The position numbers were made by a program, and so were the translations under genes. Source: Kudoa neothunni (taxonomy: Eukaryota > Cnidaria). From it: 64,000 nucleotides of DNA. Every line of letters starts with the position of its first letter. The stretch's first letter is position 1. The notes beneath the pieces were generated by a model. The model did not search any database. It was not told where the DNA came from and saw nothing but the letters and a program-made list of their open reading frames with translations. The stretch spans positions 558,001 through 622,000 of the forward strand of contig OZ199838.1 of the NCBI GenBank assembly GCA_964304625.1. Direction: 5' to 3'. Positions 1-15,761 of this stretch are shown one piece after another.

Positions 1-1280
1 GGTTTATTATATTTATTATTTTGGCAAAATTACTTTAAAATATATTTTAACATTTTGACGGACTAATTTAATTCATTAATAAATGTATGAATGCGCATGA
101 AAATCTAAAGAATTAAACTTCGGTGATAGAGGATTATAATTTTAGTAATGGTATACATTTGTGATCCTGTTTTTGTAGCAAATCATGGTTTATTTCCCAG
201 AAATTAATTTATAATTAAATGTATGAATTATTTCAGGATGGCGAACGTAATTTAAAATAAATGAAAATTTATTTTTTGTAATAATATAAAGCGTCGTTCA
301 TTTTAGATTATTGCGATATTCGGATTATTATTATTATTGTTCAATTTTAATAGAAAATCCTTTATTATTCAATATATGTATATATATTTATATTATTTCA
401 TCGCAAAAACAAATTTTCTTGTCGTATAAATGGATCAAATTCTCAGGATTTAGGTGTTTTAGTCGAATTTATTCTACGTAAACAAGTTCTTTTTGTAAAA
501 ACTCGATGAAATTTAAATAGGAAATTGCATCATTTATAGTTATTGAATGCCAAAATCCATAAAAAATTTAAATAATTCAATCAATATGCTCAACTCCGAA
601 TGATATTATTAGTTAATTAGCAATAATAAGACTTTTTTAGTTGTGGTGAAAATAATAGCAAAAATTCATAACTTAGATCGGTAACATGTATTATAGTTCA
701 GAAAATGGTTGATAATTTCAATTTTAGAACATTATTGTATAAAGTTGCTAATAGGTTGATTAAGAATAAATAATAAACTAAAAACTGAATAAATAAAATA
801 AATAAGGAGGTTAAGTTGGGCTTTGATAAATGAAATCGTCCAAATCGCTGCTAACGAACATTTAAATGATGGCACAAAAAAATTGAAAGTATTATGTTGC
901 AGTTTTACCAAATAATATAAAAAAAATTGATGGAGTTCTCATTACGATTATTGGGGAGAAGTTTCGATATCATATATGATCGATTGCTCTACAAAACAAA
1001 TTCATTCTAAATCCCATTCATAAAATGGATCTATGCGTACATTGAACGAACAACTTGAATAAGTGGTCGTGTATTATTATACGAAAAATATGTCGAAAAG
1101 ATGACGAGGAATTACTGTTGAATTAGCATACGAAAAGATTACCATGTATAACTACTATTTCAACCTATAGATAGAAATATAAATAGGATTTTACCAGTCT
1201 CAATAACAATTTCTACAGGTGTTGTGTGTGCGTGTATGACAACAACTCGCTAGCTATATAATATACACACATCAGGCAGA
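1..1280. other. Upstream non-coding DNA before the GRK gene
   Basis: AT-rich sequence with no convincing exon on either strand. It must hold the promoter and 5' leader of the GRK gene that starts at 1281, but I see no clear TATA box or initiator that I would stand behind. Confidence 0.5.
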
Positions 1281-4200
1281 ATGGCGGATATCGAGGCAGT
1301 ACTAGCAGATGTCAGCTATATGATAGCTTTGGATAAAGGTTCTCAAGCGAAACGTGTCACGAAAAAGACAAATCTACCTGATATTTTGTAATTATTTTCA
1401 AACTGAGAGAACCAACAACTATTTGCGTTGTTCAGAAAAATATTTGTTTAACACCTAGCGATTGTGTCTAAATCCATTCGATTAGTTCGACTGGAGCTGT
1501 TGAGACTAAACTCAAAAAACCCACAGAAAATTTTTCCATTGATTATATTTTATCAGAAAAATTTGGTATTTAATTTTACATTTATTATTGTATTATAATA
1601 TATGATACATAAAAATTGAATTTAAAAGCGGGAAATATAATTTTTCTTGGTGATATTTAGGTACTCTATTGATGGGTAGATTTGTAGCAGAAGAGGTCGA
1701 CACAGCAATGGTCCCTTTAGTAGATTTCTATTCGAAGGTGGATTTGAATTTTTGAGTTTTGAGATTGTTATCGAAACCATTCATTCTAATTTCTATCACT
1801 AGATTCTTAACTATACCAATCAAACTCTTAGTGTAGCACAGTATGCCATTCTTTGTGAGATGGACAGCGTCTTAGATGACGACCTTTTGCCAAACAACCC
1901 ACACCAAAATACCCCCTTCACCTCAGATAACTACGTATTTTGTTTTAATGAATGATTTGATATTAATTGTGATTAGATCGATAAATTGCTTTTCTTTCAA
2001 CGCTACATTCAAGAAATCGCCAGTAAAAAAGTCAGCCAATATGGCTCCAAAGAAGAACTTCGTTATACCGGAAAATTAGCCAAATCAGACCAGACACTAA
2101 ATGTCAACTACAACGTTGGAAGCAAAGACGAACTTAAACTCTGCCAGATTTCAAATATGAAAATAAATGAGGACGTATTTTCCGGAGAAACCAGTACCGA
2201 AAATGATGGCTCTGATTTTAACATCGCCGCCAAATCTAAACTCACTCCTTCCAACTCGATAATCAGTACCGAAGATGAAAGCGCAATGCAACTCATAGGT
2301 AGTAACAATCTGGAAAGTAGAAGAAAAATCGAACTTTTTGTATTTTCAAATTATTCGCACCTACCGAAAAACCCATTAATTTATTGAATAGAAATTAAAA
2401 GATATTATATATGATACGTTTCTATCTCGGATAAAGAAAACATTCATGAACAAGTAGTTTATTCCATGTTGATTCATTGTGTATTGTAATTTAGCAAATT
2501 TTTCTACGTATTTCTTCAGTGGAAAGCTTTTTTATTGATCAATAAAGTCACTGTAAGCTTATCTCAGATCCTAACTACTTTTCTAACTTTTTGTTGTTTT
2601 TATAGTTATGTATGGATGATTTCAATATTCATCGTAAGATTGGAAGAGGTGGATTCGGTGAAGTGTATGGATGCCATAAAATGGACACTGGAAAATTGTA
2701 AAGTTTATTAGATTAATTTATGCTATATTTTTCATAGGTTTGCGATGAAAATACTCGATAAAAAAAGGCTCAAAAGCAAACACTGTATCAGATCTGCTCT
2801 TCTGGAACAGAAAATATTAGCAATGGTAGATTATTATGGATTTTTAGATGAATTTTAATCGTTTCGAAATGAAGTTATAGTTTATTAAATTATAATATTG
2901 TTGACTAAGAAATGCAATCTCTCCTTATTATCTATATGGCGGATTTCTATCTAATACTACTTTTAGTGCGACTGTCCATTCATTGTAAGAATGTGCTACT
3001 GTTTCCAAACAAATTCCAAGCTAGTCATTCTCCTCGATTTGCTTGATGGAGGAGATTTGAGATACCACGCTAGTAATGTGACTGCTTTCAGTGAAGAACA
3101 GGTAATCCATTCCATCGCATTCTACCTCATTTTAGTGTTATTTAAATTATTTTGCCATTCTGGGTATTATTAAGTAGGATTAATACAACATTATATGTAT
3201 TAAATAGAAGTTTTTGAGAAAATGATACATATATTTCGATAATGGATATTCTAATAATAAAAATAGAATTATTTATTTTTTTGCGATATTTGAGTTAAAA
3301 ATTTCAATTTTTATTTCGTAAACAAGTTGAACAATTAATATGTAGTATTATATTTTAATTTTTTAATAAATATTTACATATCGCGTGTTATGTTTAAATA
3401 TTAAATTAGAATAATGAATGGTTTAATAAAATGACCAATTTATTGACGGTTGTATAAATGAAATTCATAATAAATATTTTACGTAATAATTATCGGACAA
3501 CCATTTTTAATGAATTATTCAAGTTTTATCGGTTTTCAATATTTCAAAAAAATATATATCTATGAAATAAATTTCAACTAAATAAGATAGAAGTATTAAT
3601 AAATTTGCAGGCATTTTTTTTCAAAAAACTAAAATGTATTATTCTTAAAATCTGTTCGACATCGCCAAGGACCTAGATACATGCATTTGTAAATAGATAT
3701 CGATTATCAATTTACACATTTTTTCTGTGATGCGTATCCTTGGTTGAAAACCGCTGCTTTTTACAGTCGTTTACGCTCTTTTTTACTCTTTGTGAAAGAA
3801 CTATAGAAAGTGAGGGTTTATAAGGAAAATATTCCTTTTGTATATTAAATGTGTGATAAATACATCTAAGAAAAAATGGTATGACGAAATATCTTAGCTA
3901 ATTATAATTGAATATTTATATTTGTTGCACATCCACATTAACATGAATTCCTACAATTTACTTTTGAGAAATCTTTTTCGAATTAAAATACACAAATATT
4001 TCTGTCTTAAAAAAATCGATTAAATTAGGAGTTTTAATTTTAAATTTGTGATCAATAATATTTTGCTTCTTAAATGAAGAAATTATATAACTCAATTATA
4101 ATTTCAAGAAATTCCATTGAAAAAATTGGAAAATATTTTTGAGCTAAATAATTATAGAAAATTTTTATGAAATAATGTCTCCTAAATATTAATAATTCGG

Positions 4201-7141
4201 TTGGTATTAAAGGCTGTCTGAAATGAAGTATTTACTAAAAACATCTATTTAAATGAAAATAAAAATATAGACAGAATAATACTCTGATTAATCTTTTTGA
4301 ATGTCCTCTACATTTGAAAAATTGAAAATGTATGTTTAATTCAACTAAGTTAAAAAGTTTTGTAATTCTTACGAACATTTTTTAGTATTATGAAGATCGA
4401 TAATTGCGTTATATTATATCCATCAAGTTTAACATTATGTTCCTATATGGGTGAATTTCAAAATTAATTAAGTGAATTGAAGAATCTGATAATTTATTAT
4501 TTTAAAATACAATAAATATTGTAATTATTTAAATATTAAAATTTTTATATAATCGTTAATGCTATGCTGAATTTATATGTACGTTAACTATTTAATAAAA
4601 TTAAAATATGCTTAATCAGCGATTCATTAGAATCATCTTTTTATTTAGGTAATAAAAAGCTCAGTGATTGTATTTTTCTCACAAACTTTAATCGTATTAA
4701 TAATTTTACTTTATCATTCAATAATAGCTTGTCTTTGATTGAACTATTTTTTTCAGCTGCCTTGAGCCTTGACTTAATTACACCAATATTTGTACATTTG
4801 TATAGTGATAATGTCTAAGGATTGTACTTAGAAATGCGAAACCGTCTTGTGTAATTGCATTAACATAGAACTGTGTTTATCCATTGAAATATTTAATATA
4901 ATTTAAAAAATTATTTGATTAATTAATTTATGTTCAAAATAATTATCCATTTCTTAGGTGAAATTCTTTTCTTCCGAAATCTATCTCGGATTGGAATACT
5001 TACACAAGAAAAATATTATATTCAGAGATTTAAAAGTATAAAAAACTATAAGCATTGATTAGAATTTAATAAATGACTATAGCCCGCCAATATACTTCTG
5101 GAAACTACGGGGCATGTGAAAATTTCAGATTTTGGTTTGGCTTTTGTGTACGACGAGGAAAATCCTCCCAAATCATTCGCGTAACGATCTCTTTTTATTC
5201 CTTACTTAAATGTTCATCGATCGGATCACAATTTATCCAACATCTCATTTAGGGGTACTTATGGATATATGGCACCTGAGGTGATTAAAAAAGAACAATA
5301 CGCCTTTGGAGTCGATTGGTTTTCATACGGGTGTCTCATCTACAAACTATTCAAGGGAACCTCACCATTCCACAACCCAAAAGATGACGCTGACAAAATC
5401 ATCGATAACACCCTGAATAAAGTAAAATTTCGTTTATAACAGTTTATACATTGATAATCTTATATTTTTAACAACAAATTAGGACCCCGATTTAAGTGGA
5501 ATGCCCGATGACATAAGGGATTTGGTGCAATCCTTGTTGACTAAGGATCAATATAGTCGTATTGGCGGAAGCACTAAATTGACGTAAATCTTCATTGATA
5601 ACGCTTTTTTAAAAATGAAATAATGTGTTTTAGATATGAATCGGTAAAGAAAGCTAGTTGGTTTAACGATGTTGATTGGGTACAGTTGTATCTACAAAAG
5701 GTACTTATATTGTGATGCATTAACATTGCTATGAGGATATGAGGCTATGAGATTATGAAAGTTCATTATTTGAATATACTAATAGTGATGAAGCTGTTAT
5801 GCTTTATATAGTATTTTAAATTGATGTGAATATCATTTATTATTTCTAAAAATTCGAAATTAACATATTCGAAACTAACATATAGGTATTAAATTTTCGT
5901 TCACAATAAAATGATTTCATTAATTAGTGTTTTTACTGGAATTTTATTTGAAATTAAAATTTTGAAAACATTATTGCACACTTCAACAAATTAAACTTGA
6001 TCACACGTCAAATTATCAAGCGTTATGAAAGTCATCTTTTTCTATTATGTATAGATTTGTGTATTATAAATTAGCTAAAAATAATGGAAAATGATTTTTA
6101 ATATTAAAAAAGTTATAATATAGTTATGTTATTTTAAATTCATTCATTCATTCATTAAACCCGTTAAATTAAGACTATTCCAATTCTCATTAATTTCCGA
6201 AAAGTAGCAGTTGGTCCGTCGCAGAAATAGATAGACACTGGTTATCGTTGTTTTTAGGTTGATCCACCATTTGTCCCTCCTCAAGGTGAGATAAATGCCG
6301 AGAACATTTATGCTATCGGAAATTTTGACGATGCTGAAAGTAAAAAAGTTAAAATTACCGAAAGAGACATCGAAAAGTTCAACAAGTTTAACTTTTTTTC
6401 CGAATCCGCATGGGAAGAAGAATTAATAGGTGAGTTTGTTAATTTACATCCAAAATAATATTAATGATTATTTCATGCAAATAGATTCTGTTTTCAATAA
6501 TGTTGTAAATGAATCGTTAAAAAATACAAAAAACATCATTCTGTTCAGACTGTATCGAAAAAGTAATTAGATAACTCTTGTACAAGGTTACAATTATGTT
6601 ATTTAGGCATGGAGTCTAATATAATTATTTACGGCTATTTATTAAAACAAGTGAATATGATTTTTACCTTCAACCAGCGAAGATTTGTACAAGTGTTCGA
6701 CGACAGAATTACGATTGGGAACACACCCGTATTTCCATCTTTGTTTTTCTAATCAATTTTGTATTGTATCCTATCAATGAATGATTTTAGCTCGTCATAA
6801 AAATAACCATCAAAAGAGATGCGGTGGTTTCAATAGAAAGATCCAAAAACAATGGCATTCAAATAAACACGAGTGATAAAAAATCAATTGTATTCAAAAC
6901 TGAGGTAGATCTTATTAATTAATTGATGTTTCATTCATCTAAAATCATTCATTTTGTAATGCTAAAGACTATATCATTTGTGTTTGTTTAGAATCCAGCT
7001 GAAGATCACGTTTGGTACAAATGTTTTGAAAAGTTTATTACAAACAGTTCAAATCTTGAAATAAACAAAATTGGTCTTAGAACAAAAGTAGAGGAATCCA
7101 GGGTGGAGCTGCCCAGCAAATTAAGTGATTCTGATTCATAA
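1281..7141 (+). CDS. GRK2: G-protein-coupled receptor kinase, GRK2/3 (beta-ARK) type
   Basis: Serine/threonine kinase that phosphorylates activated G-protein-coupled receptors at the plasma membrane. The start at 1281 is fixed by the family N-terminus [14 protein letters not shown]. Exons read at about 1281-1387, one or two poorly resolved exons before 1565, then 1661-1737, 1803-1934, 1977-2339, 2606-2697, 2738-2825, 2967-3101, 4958-5035, 5083-5180, 5253-5421, 5483-5583, 5634-5700, 6258-6429, 6607-6742, 6791-6904 and 6992-7141. Order: N-terminal receptor-binding helix, RGS-homology domain, AGC kinase ([10 protein letters not shown] loop, [20 protein letters not shown]), then a C-terminal PH domain ([14 protein letters not shown]) typical of the G-beta-gamma-binding GRK2/3 branch. 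Two oddities: canonical DFG where vertebrate GRK2 has DLG, and a Ser/Glu-rich insert of about 80-90 residues encoded near 2070-2330 before the kinase. Very confident family; small exon errors possible. Confidence 0.95.
3102..4957. other. Long GRK intron
   Basis: 1.86-kb intron between the exon ending FSEEQ and the exon beginning VKFFSSE. Very AT-rich. No transposase, tandem array or nested gene was seen. A second long intron (5701-6257) is equally featureless. Confidence 0.7.
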
Positions 7142-8634
7142 GTTCCTAAGAACATCATCCATCCAAATTGTTGTTATAAATCCTCTATATTATTGTATTC
7201 AAAAAATATTGGAGTTATATCAACAATTGATTTCATTTCTATAACATTTTCAGAAAATATTTGAATAATTAAAATAATTGATTGTAATCAAATTTTTAAA
7301 GTTTAACGCTTAAATTATATATTTTCTTTTGGGTTGTTGAAAGTAGGTATTATTAAATATTAATATTCAAAACAAAATGAGTCCAATATAATGTGAATAG
7401 GCACCTTGAAAATATATCGAGGGAGTAGTCGTTGGCGCAGTGGTTAAATGTAGTAGAATAGTGACTGCATTTTCAGATTAAAGATTATAATTAATTCATA
7501 AATTAATCCTACATATTTTAAGTTAAATTAATGTGATATTTGTTTAACATTTAATGATGGAAATAATTAAATTAACTATAATAAATTATTTTTGATATTA
7601 ACTTTATGCATATGTTACAATTAATTAGTTAATGCTTATATAAAAGACATTTAATTAATAGTAAGCAATTGACGGGGATGAAATATGACGTTTAATAAAA
7701 AATCATGGTTGATACACTCAAATTTTAGTCTATATAAGTCAATCTCTACTCGATCGATTAAATGATAAGGCCTGTGGAAATAACTGCGAGGGGCTAACAG
7801 TTATTTAGAGAATATATTACAGCAACTACTGTTGATATCAAATACAGTGTCAATAGTAACCTACTGGTGATGATAAAATGATACGTATAAAAAATAAAAA
7901 TAATCAACGTATTCGATTTTTATCGTGGTCAAATATTTGGATTACAGCCATTGTTCTACCTTAAAAATAATACAACAAATAACCACAAGATTAATAACTA
8001 ATCCCCCGACCTGTCTGTTGTGCACTTTAACCTCCCGGTCCTCTTCACTTTCTTCTCGAGTGGGCTTAATGTTCATTTAGAAATAATTAGATCTCTTAAC
8101 TCGTGCGGAGTATTAATCGTTTTATTAACCCCTCGAAAAACAAACTAATCTGAAAGATTTTTACAATTTCGCACGTAGCGAAAATTTGCTAACTTTATTT
8201 AAAATTTTAAAAAATAGGAATAAACACTTTATCTCAAATTAAACTTGCAAAGTAAATAATTTTTCCACCCGAATTAATTTGTCGCTAAGACAGCAAATCT
8301 TCGTTTCCACCGAGTCTCCCGCCTTCGCAAGTAAAAACGCTATAGAATGTTTTGACTGTATTCTAAATGTAAAAAAGAGCATAAATACAACCTCGATGCA
8401 ATTACACTTTCATCGAATTCATTAGTAAATCACATGCAGTAGTAATCTTATTATCATCAGCTCTAATCTTCCAAAATAAAGTTTACACCATCGCATCGAT
8501 TCACCAGTTTCTAGGTAATATAAAAGCTCTGTTATATTTTCGTGGTTAAGTTTGTATTTTTTAAAATATACAAAAACTCAAATGCTCAAAAAAGCTCTGT
8601 ATAATATTTGTGCACACACACGGACAACTTAGCT

Positions 8635-8697
8635 TATCTATCATCTATCAATCTATTTATCTATTTATCTATCTATCTATCTATCTTTATCTTTATA
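8635..8697. repeat. TCTA-type microsatellite
   Basis: Run of imperfect TCTA/TTTA tetranucleotides directly upstream of the dispersed repeat copy at 8709. Confidence 0.85.
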
Positions 8698-8708
8698 TAG
8701 TTAAGTGT

Positions 8709-8850
8709 TTATCAAAATTTCCTCATCTCTCAATATACCGAACGTTCGATTGTGTAATTAAGTGGATAAATCCGATTACAATTTGAAATGACTACTGTCC
8801 AATAGCAAGACCCCGAATTTTACAGAAATTGTGTTAATTAAATGTTAATT
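8709..8850. repeat. Dispersed repeat, copy 1
   Basis: About 140 bp related along its length to 14115-14255. Shared landmarks in the same order: TTATCAAAATTTC, ATACCGAACG followed by TCGA, TGTGTAATT, and a later GAATTTTAC. No open frame or terminal inverted repeat visible; probably an old transposon fragment or MITE. Confidence 0.75.
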
Positions 8851-9353
8851 CATATTTTAGGTTAAAAGCGTATACACATCCAATATTTCCAATGTTAATG
8901 GTTGATGTTGAGTACTGGAGTTAAAAAAACCTTCACTAACCACCCTATATCAATATCATATCGAAACCTTACTGTACTGAATATTAATACGAAATATCCG
9001 TCATTACAGCGGGATCACCTTATTTTAAAATTAAAATAATAGTCAAGCATGCGCATTTTAATGTATTTAAACGTAATCTTGAAAAGATGTCTTCCCTAGA
9101 ATATTTTTTACAAGAAAAAATCGATCATCCAAGCGAACCTGGAAAGTTACTAACAATTTCAGCCTCAATAAAAAAAGCGAAATGAAGACTTAATCTCGCT
9201 CATAAAAATCTCCTAATAGTCGTGCACGATCGTAATAAATTAGAGTGGAAGACAAAGAAACATTTGGATAGCATTAAAACGTTTCAAGTCGAGATTAGTC
9301 AACTTTATTAAATATAATATAATACAATGAGTGAGCTTGTGGACATAGATAGT

Positions 9354-12716
<3,363 letters not shown>

Positions 12717-13301
12717 TTCAATACTCTTTACGAAGTTTACCGAACGAACGATGAGGATGATGATTTAATGCGAATTTATGTCAAATATTCACTTAATAAT
12801 TTAACGCATCTATCTATTAATAATATTATTATTGTTAATTTGATATAGCTGATAAGTTAAGTGTATTTGCTCACACTTTCAGAAGGTGTGATGACACAAT
12901 TATTACGGTGCTAATAAATTTTAATCGCGCCTGCGCACTAAAATCGAGTAGTGGGTGTTTGTGCTAATTTTCGGGTAAAAATACTGTGTCGATTGGAGCT
13001 GATATCTAATCTTAAATGGGATTAAAAATTGCGTACACAATTTTAAGTAGGGTTGGAGATTTTCGACGTTTTTTTTTCACATCGACTTATTAAATACTGA
13101 CTAATCAGTAATATTATAGTTGATATTTATTGTAGTTGACATTTAACACTGATAACATTGTGAGGCGTTCGTACTTTCTTTGCCAAATACATGCCTTAAT
13201 TTTGAAAAACCCCTTTCGTCGCGATGGGTTTATGGATTAATGGATAATCCTCTAAATGTAGTAATAGAACTGGTCATATGTTTAATTTATTCTTCCTAAA
13301 T

Positions 13302-13421
13302 CAGTATTGATCAGTATTGATCATTATTGATCATTATTGATTAGTATTGATTAGTATTGATCATTATTGATTAGTATTGATTAGTATTGATTAGTATTGA
13401 TCATTATTTATCATTATTGAT
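13302..13421. repeat. 10-bp tandem repeat array
   Basis: About twelve head-to-tail variants of TATTGATCAT or TATTGATTAG. No flanking gene structure is affected. Confidence 0.9.
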
Positions 13422-14114
13422 GGGTGGATCTGGTTCTTTCAAAATTTGGCGGAGAAAATCATATTATTTTTAAATTTACCAATGGCATTATGTGATATTC
13501 TTTTCGTTGTAAATTTAACAATGTATAATGCGATGCACAGGTTTTTTTGTTACATTACTTTTTAATTTTACTCATTCTTTATTTCATATGCAAGTTGAAT
13601 GCATTGCTCATAAAAAGAGTGGCCTTATCAAAGTTTATCGTGTTATCTTCTTCATATCTACTTATTACCTCATTACATCTGTTTATCTTATCGTAAACAA
13701 TATTGTCATCAATTTTAACAGCTCCACGGGAAACGAATTCTTAAAACAAAAACTACTCCTACAATTTTAAAGCCAACCTTTGCCTCAACTGTAAACAAGA
13801 ATTCTAAGGTCATTGGTGAAAAGTTTTGCCTTCTCGACGATCAAAAACTCTTGAATATTTTTCTTTTTTTGGTGCTCTAACAATATCCGGTTTTTGACTA
13901 TAGAGTCTATGATTCAATTGCAAGTTGGTTACATATTGTGTTTGTAATTCATAAAAAGGCAGAATCATCAATAGAGCTCACTATATCAGATTTATTAGAC
14001 GAAACTCTTCTCAGGGAAGAATAAACTATTCTAATTTGAATAAAACTCAAAATACACGATATTCTATGGCGCTTTAGAATCATTTATTGATATTTTAGAA
14101 TAATTTAACTTTTT

Positions 14115-14255
14115 TATCAAAATTTCATTCTTCTCTCACAATACCGAACGCTCGAATGTGTAATTTAGTGGGGTTAATCGGCTTGTAATTTGAATGAATC
14201 ACTTCCTCGTGGCAAAACCTTGAATTTTACCAATATTTTATAATATAAATGTTAT
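14115..14255. repeat. Dispersed repeat, copy 2
   Basis: Diverged copy of the sequence at 8709-8850 in the same orientation, with the same ordered landmarks (TTATCAAAATTTC, ATACCGAACG, TGTGTAATTTAGTGG, GAATTTTACC). It lies 160 bp beyond the 3' end of the Kunitz gene. Confidence 0.75.
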
Positions 14256-14417
14256 TTTTTCGCATATATTCGTATAATGTTAAATTATAAAATTACCTAC
14301 ATCGACAGATTTGCAATATTGAGAACAGAAATTTAAAAACAATTTCCATATAAGTAAATATCCAGTTTGTAAAATATAAATAAGTTTAAAAAATCATCAT
14401 CGAGTTTGATAGTTGTC

Positions 14418-15761
14418 TTAATCCCTGCAAACCTTTTCGCAAACTTCTTTAGATAAAAAGTTGTTTCCGTTTCCTCCAACACCCCCATAACGAAATTCTA
14501 CACATTTGTTGGTACTACGAGAATAGTAGTATCTAACAATATTCAAATTTCCGACGTCATTCTCATTAGTTTGCCCGTAAACTGAAGCAACGTCCAATTC
14601 ACATACCTCTTCTGCCGTTTCCAATGTATCGTCGTCTCCTTCAAACTGTCAGTTTCGAATATAAGTGAACAAATAATACCTCCACAGTAACTCAAACATA
14701 ATTCCTTAGATCCAAAAATATTATTTTCAGGATTAAAATCACCAGGCCAACTCTCCATTCGGTGGCATTTTTTGTTATTCTTATTAAAGTAATAGGAAAC
14801 TACTACGTCACTTTTAGTCCAACTGGAATTTGACTTTGGAAATATATAAGGTTTGGTTTTTTTGCAAGCTGGAATTTTATCGTCTTCTTTGGCTATATAT
14901 TGAAAATTATTAGACACACTTGTTTTTACAGAGTTACGATAGCATGTATTCACGCATTCCTGGAATGATTTGAATATCCCACGTTTCCTAGGGATATGGT
15001 CTATATGTTCATCTTCATATACTAAATGCTTCCCAATACTATGGTATTCAACTGCTGAGTACACGCATCGGCGAAGTCTCATATCAGCTATAATTCCTGT
15101 AGATGGCTTGTCAGAGTCTACTTTTGGTTTGACTTGACAATCGTATTTGTTAACATCTTGAGGCCCTTCTAATATTTCCAATGCCAACATTTTATTGAAA
15201 AATAAAATAAAATGATACTTTTACAATATCCTTCACATTCTTCTTGAGAATCATATACGTTATTACTTTTTCCGCAACTTGTGTAACTAAATTGTCTGCA
15301 TGTACGATCGGAACTATGGTAAGACCATTTTGGTTCTCCTCTATTAGGTCCACAATTTCCTGTTACTCCCGCAGTATCTGAACAACCCTTTACTTTATCA
15401 TTCGGAGTTATAGTATCTAATGCAAACCTTAGCACAAAAGGAGTTTAGCTGAAAATACAATGATCTATGCATTGTTTTTCTGTTGCAAAATTGTTAAAGT
15501 TTCCACTAAACCCCTTATATTTAAACGGCATGCATTTTCTGTCATATTTTCGGATGTACCATCTGTCAAAATTAGGGCAAGTACGCAAACTGGTTTGACC
15601 AGCTACATGAGGACATACTCCTTCATCAAGCTTATAATCATCGTACACTAGTCCTTAGAAATTATTGTTAGATTTGATGATAGGTGTAATATAAAACTAC
15701 TTGCAAATTGATGAAGATACAATAAATCGTAAAATATAATAAACGAGAGAAGAGTTTTCAT
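14418..15761 (-). CDS. Secreted protein with five Kunitz-type domains
   Basis: Probably secreted; Kunitz folds often inhibit serine proteases or act as toxins or matrix parts. A signal-peptide-like start (MKTLLSFIIFYDLLYLH, 15761) is joined by a roughly 58-nt intron to MYDDYKLDEGVC. Domains in order (genomic, descending): about 15615-15460, 15390-15225, 15145-14940, 14870-14690, 14600-14425. Each ends in the typical aromatic strand, NNF-like turn and C-x3-C pattern. Introns are about 58, 42, 46 and 41 nt and keep phase. Only domain 2 has all six cysteines, with a Gly at the P1 position, unlike trypsin inhibitors; domains 1, 3, 4 and 5 lack the fourth cysteine, and 3-5 also the second. As I place the second intron, the last cysteine of domain 1 is lost, so that junction may be wrong. 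Confidence 0.85.

Larger units (their letters stand above)
7142..9353. other. Intergenic region between convergent GRK and PRPF4B
   Basis: The 3' ends of two convergent genes flank this region. It contains a TCTA microsatellite near 8635-8697 and one copy of a dispersed repeat at 8709-8850. A tRNA box-A-like string occurs near 7434 without a box B. No gene seen. Confidence 0.6.
12717..14417. other. Intergenic region upstream of PRPF4B
   Basis: Contains a 10-bp-unit tandem array (about 13302-13421) and the second copy of the dispersed repeat (14115-14255). An 80-codon open frame at 13528-13770 has no family signature and is not called. PRPF4B promoter signals are presumably near 12720-12950, none recognised. 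Confidence 0.55.

Noticed and set aside
7430-7480. tRNA-like box A (TGGCGCAGTGG)
   Set aside because: Fits the A-box consensus, but no B box follows at the right spacing, so neither a tRNA nor a SINE can be claimed.
13528-13770. 80-codon open frame on the plus strand
   Set aside because: Hydrophobic Phe/Ile/Tyr-rich translation typical of AT-rich noise, with no motif, no partner exon and no conserved match.
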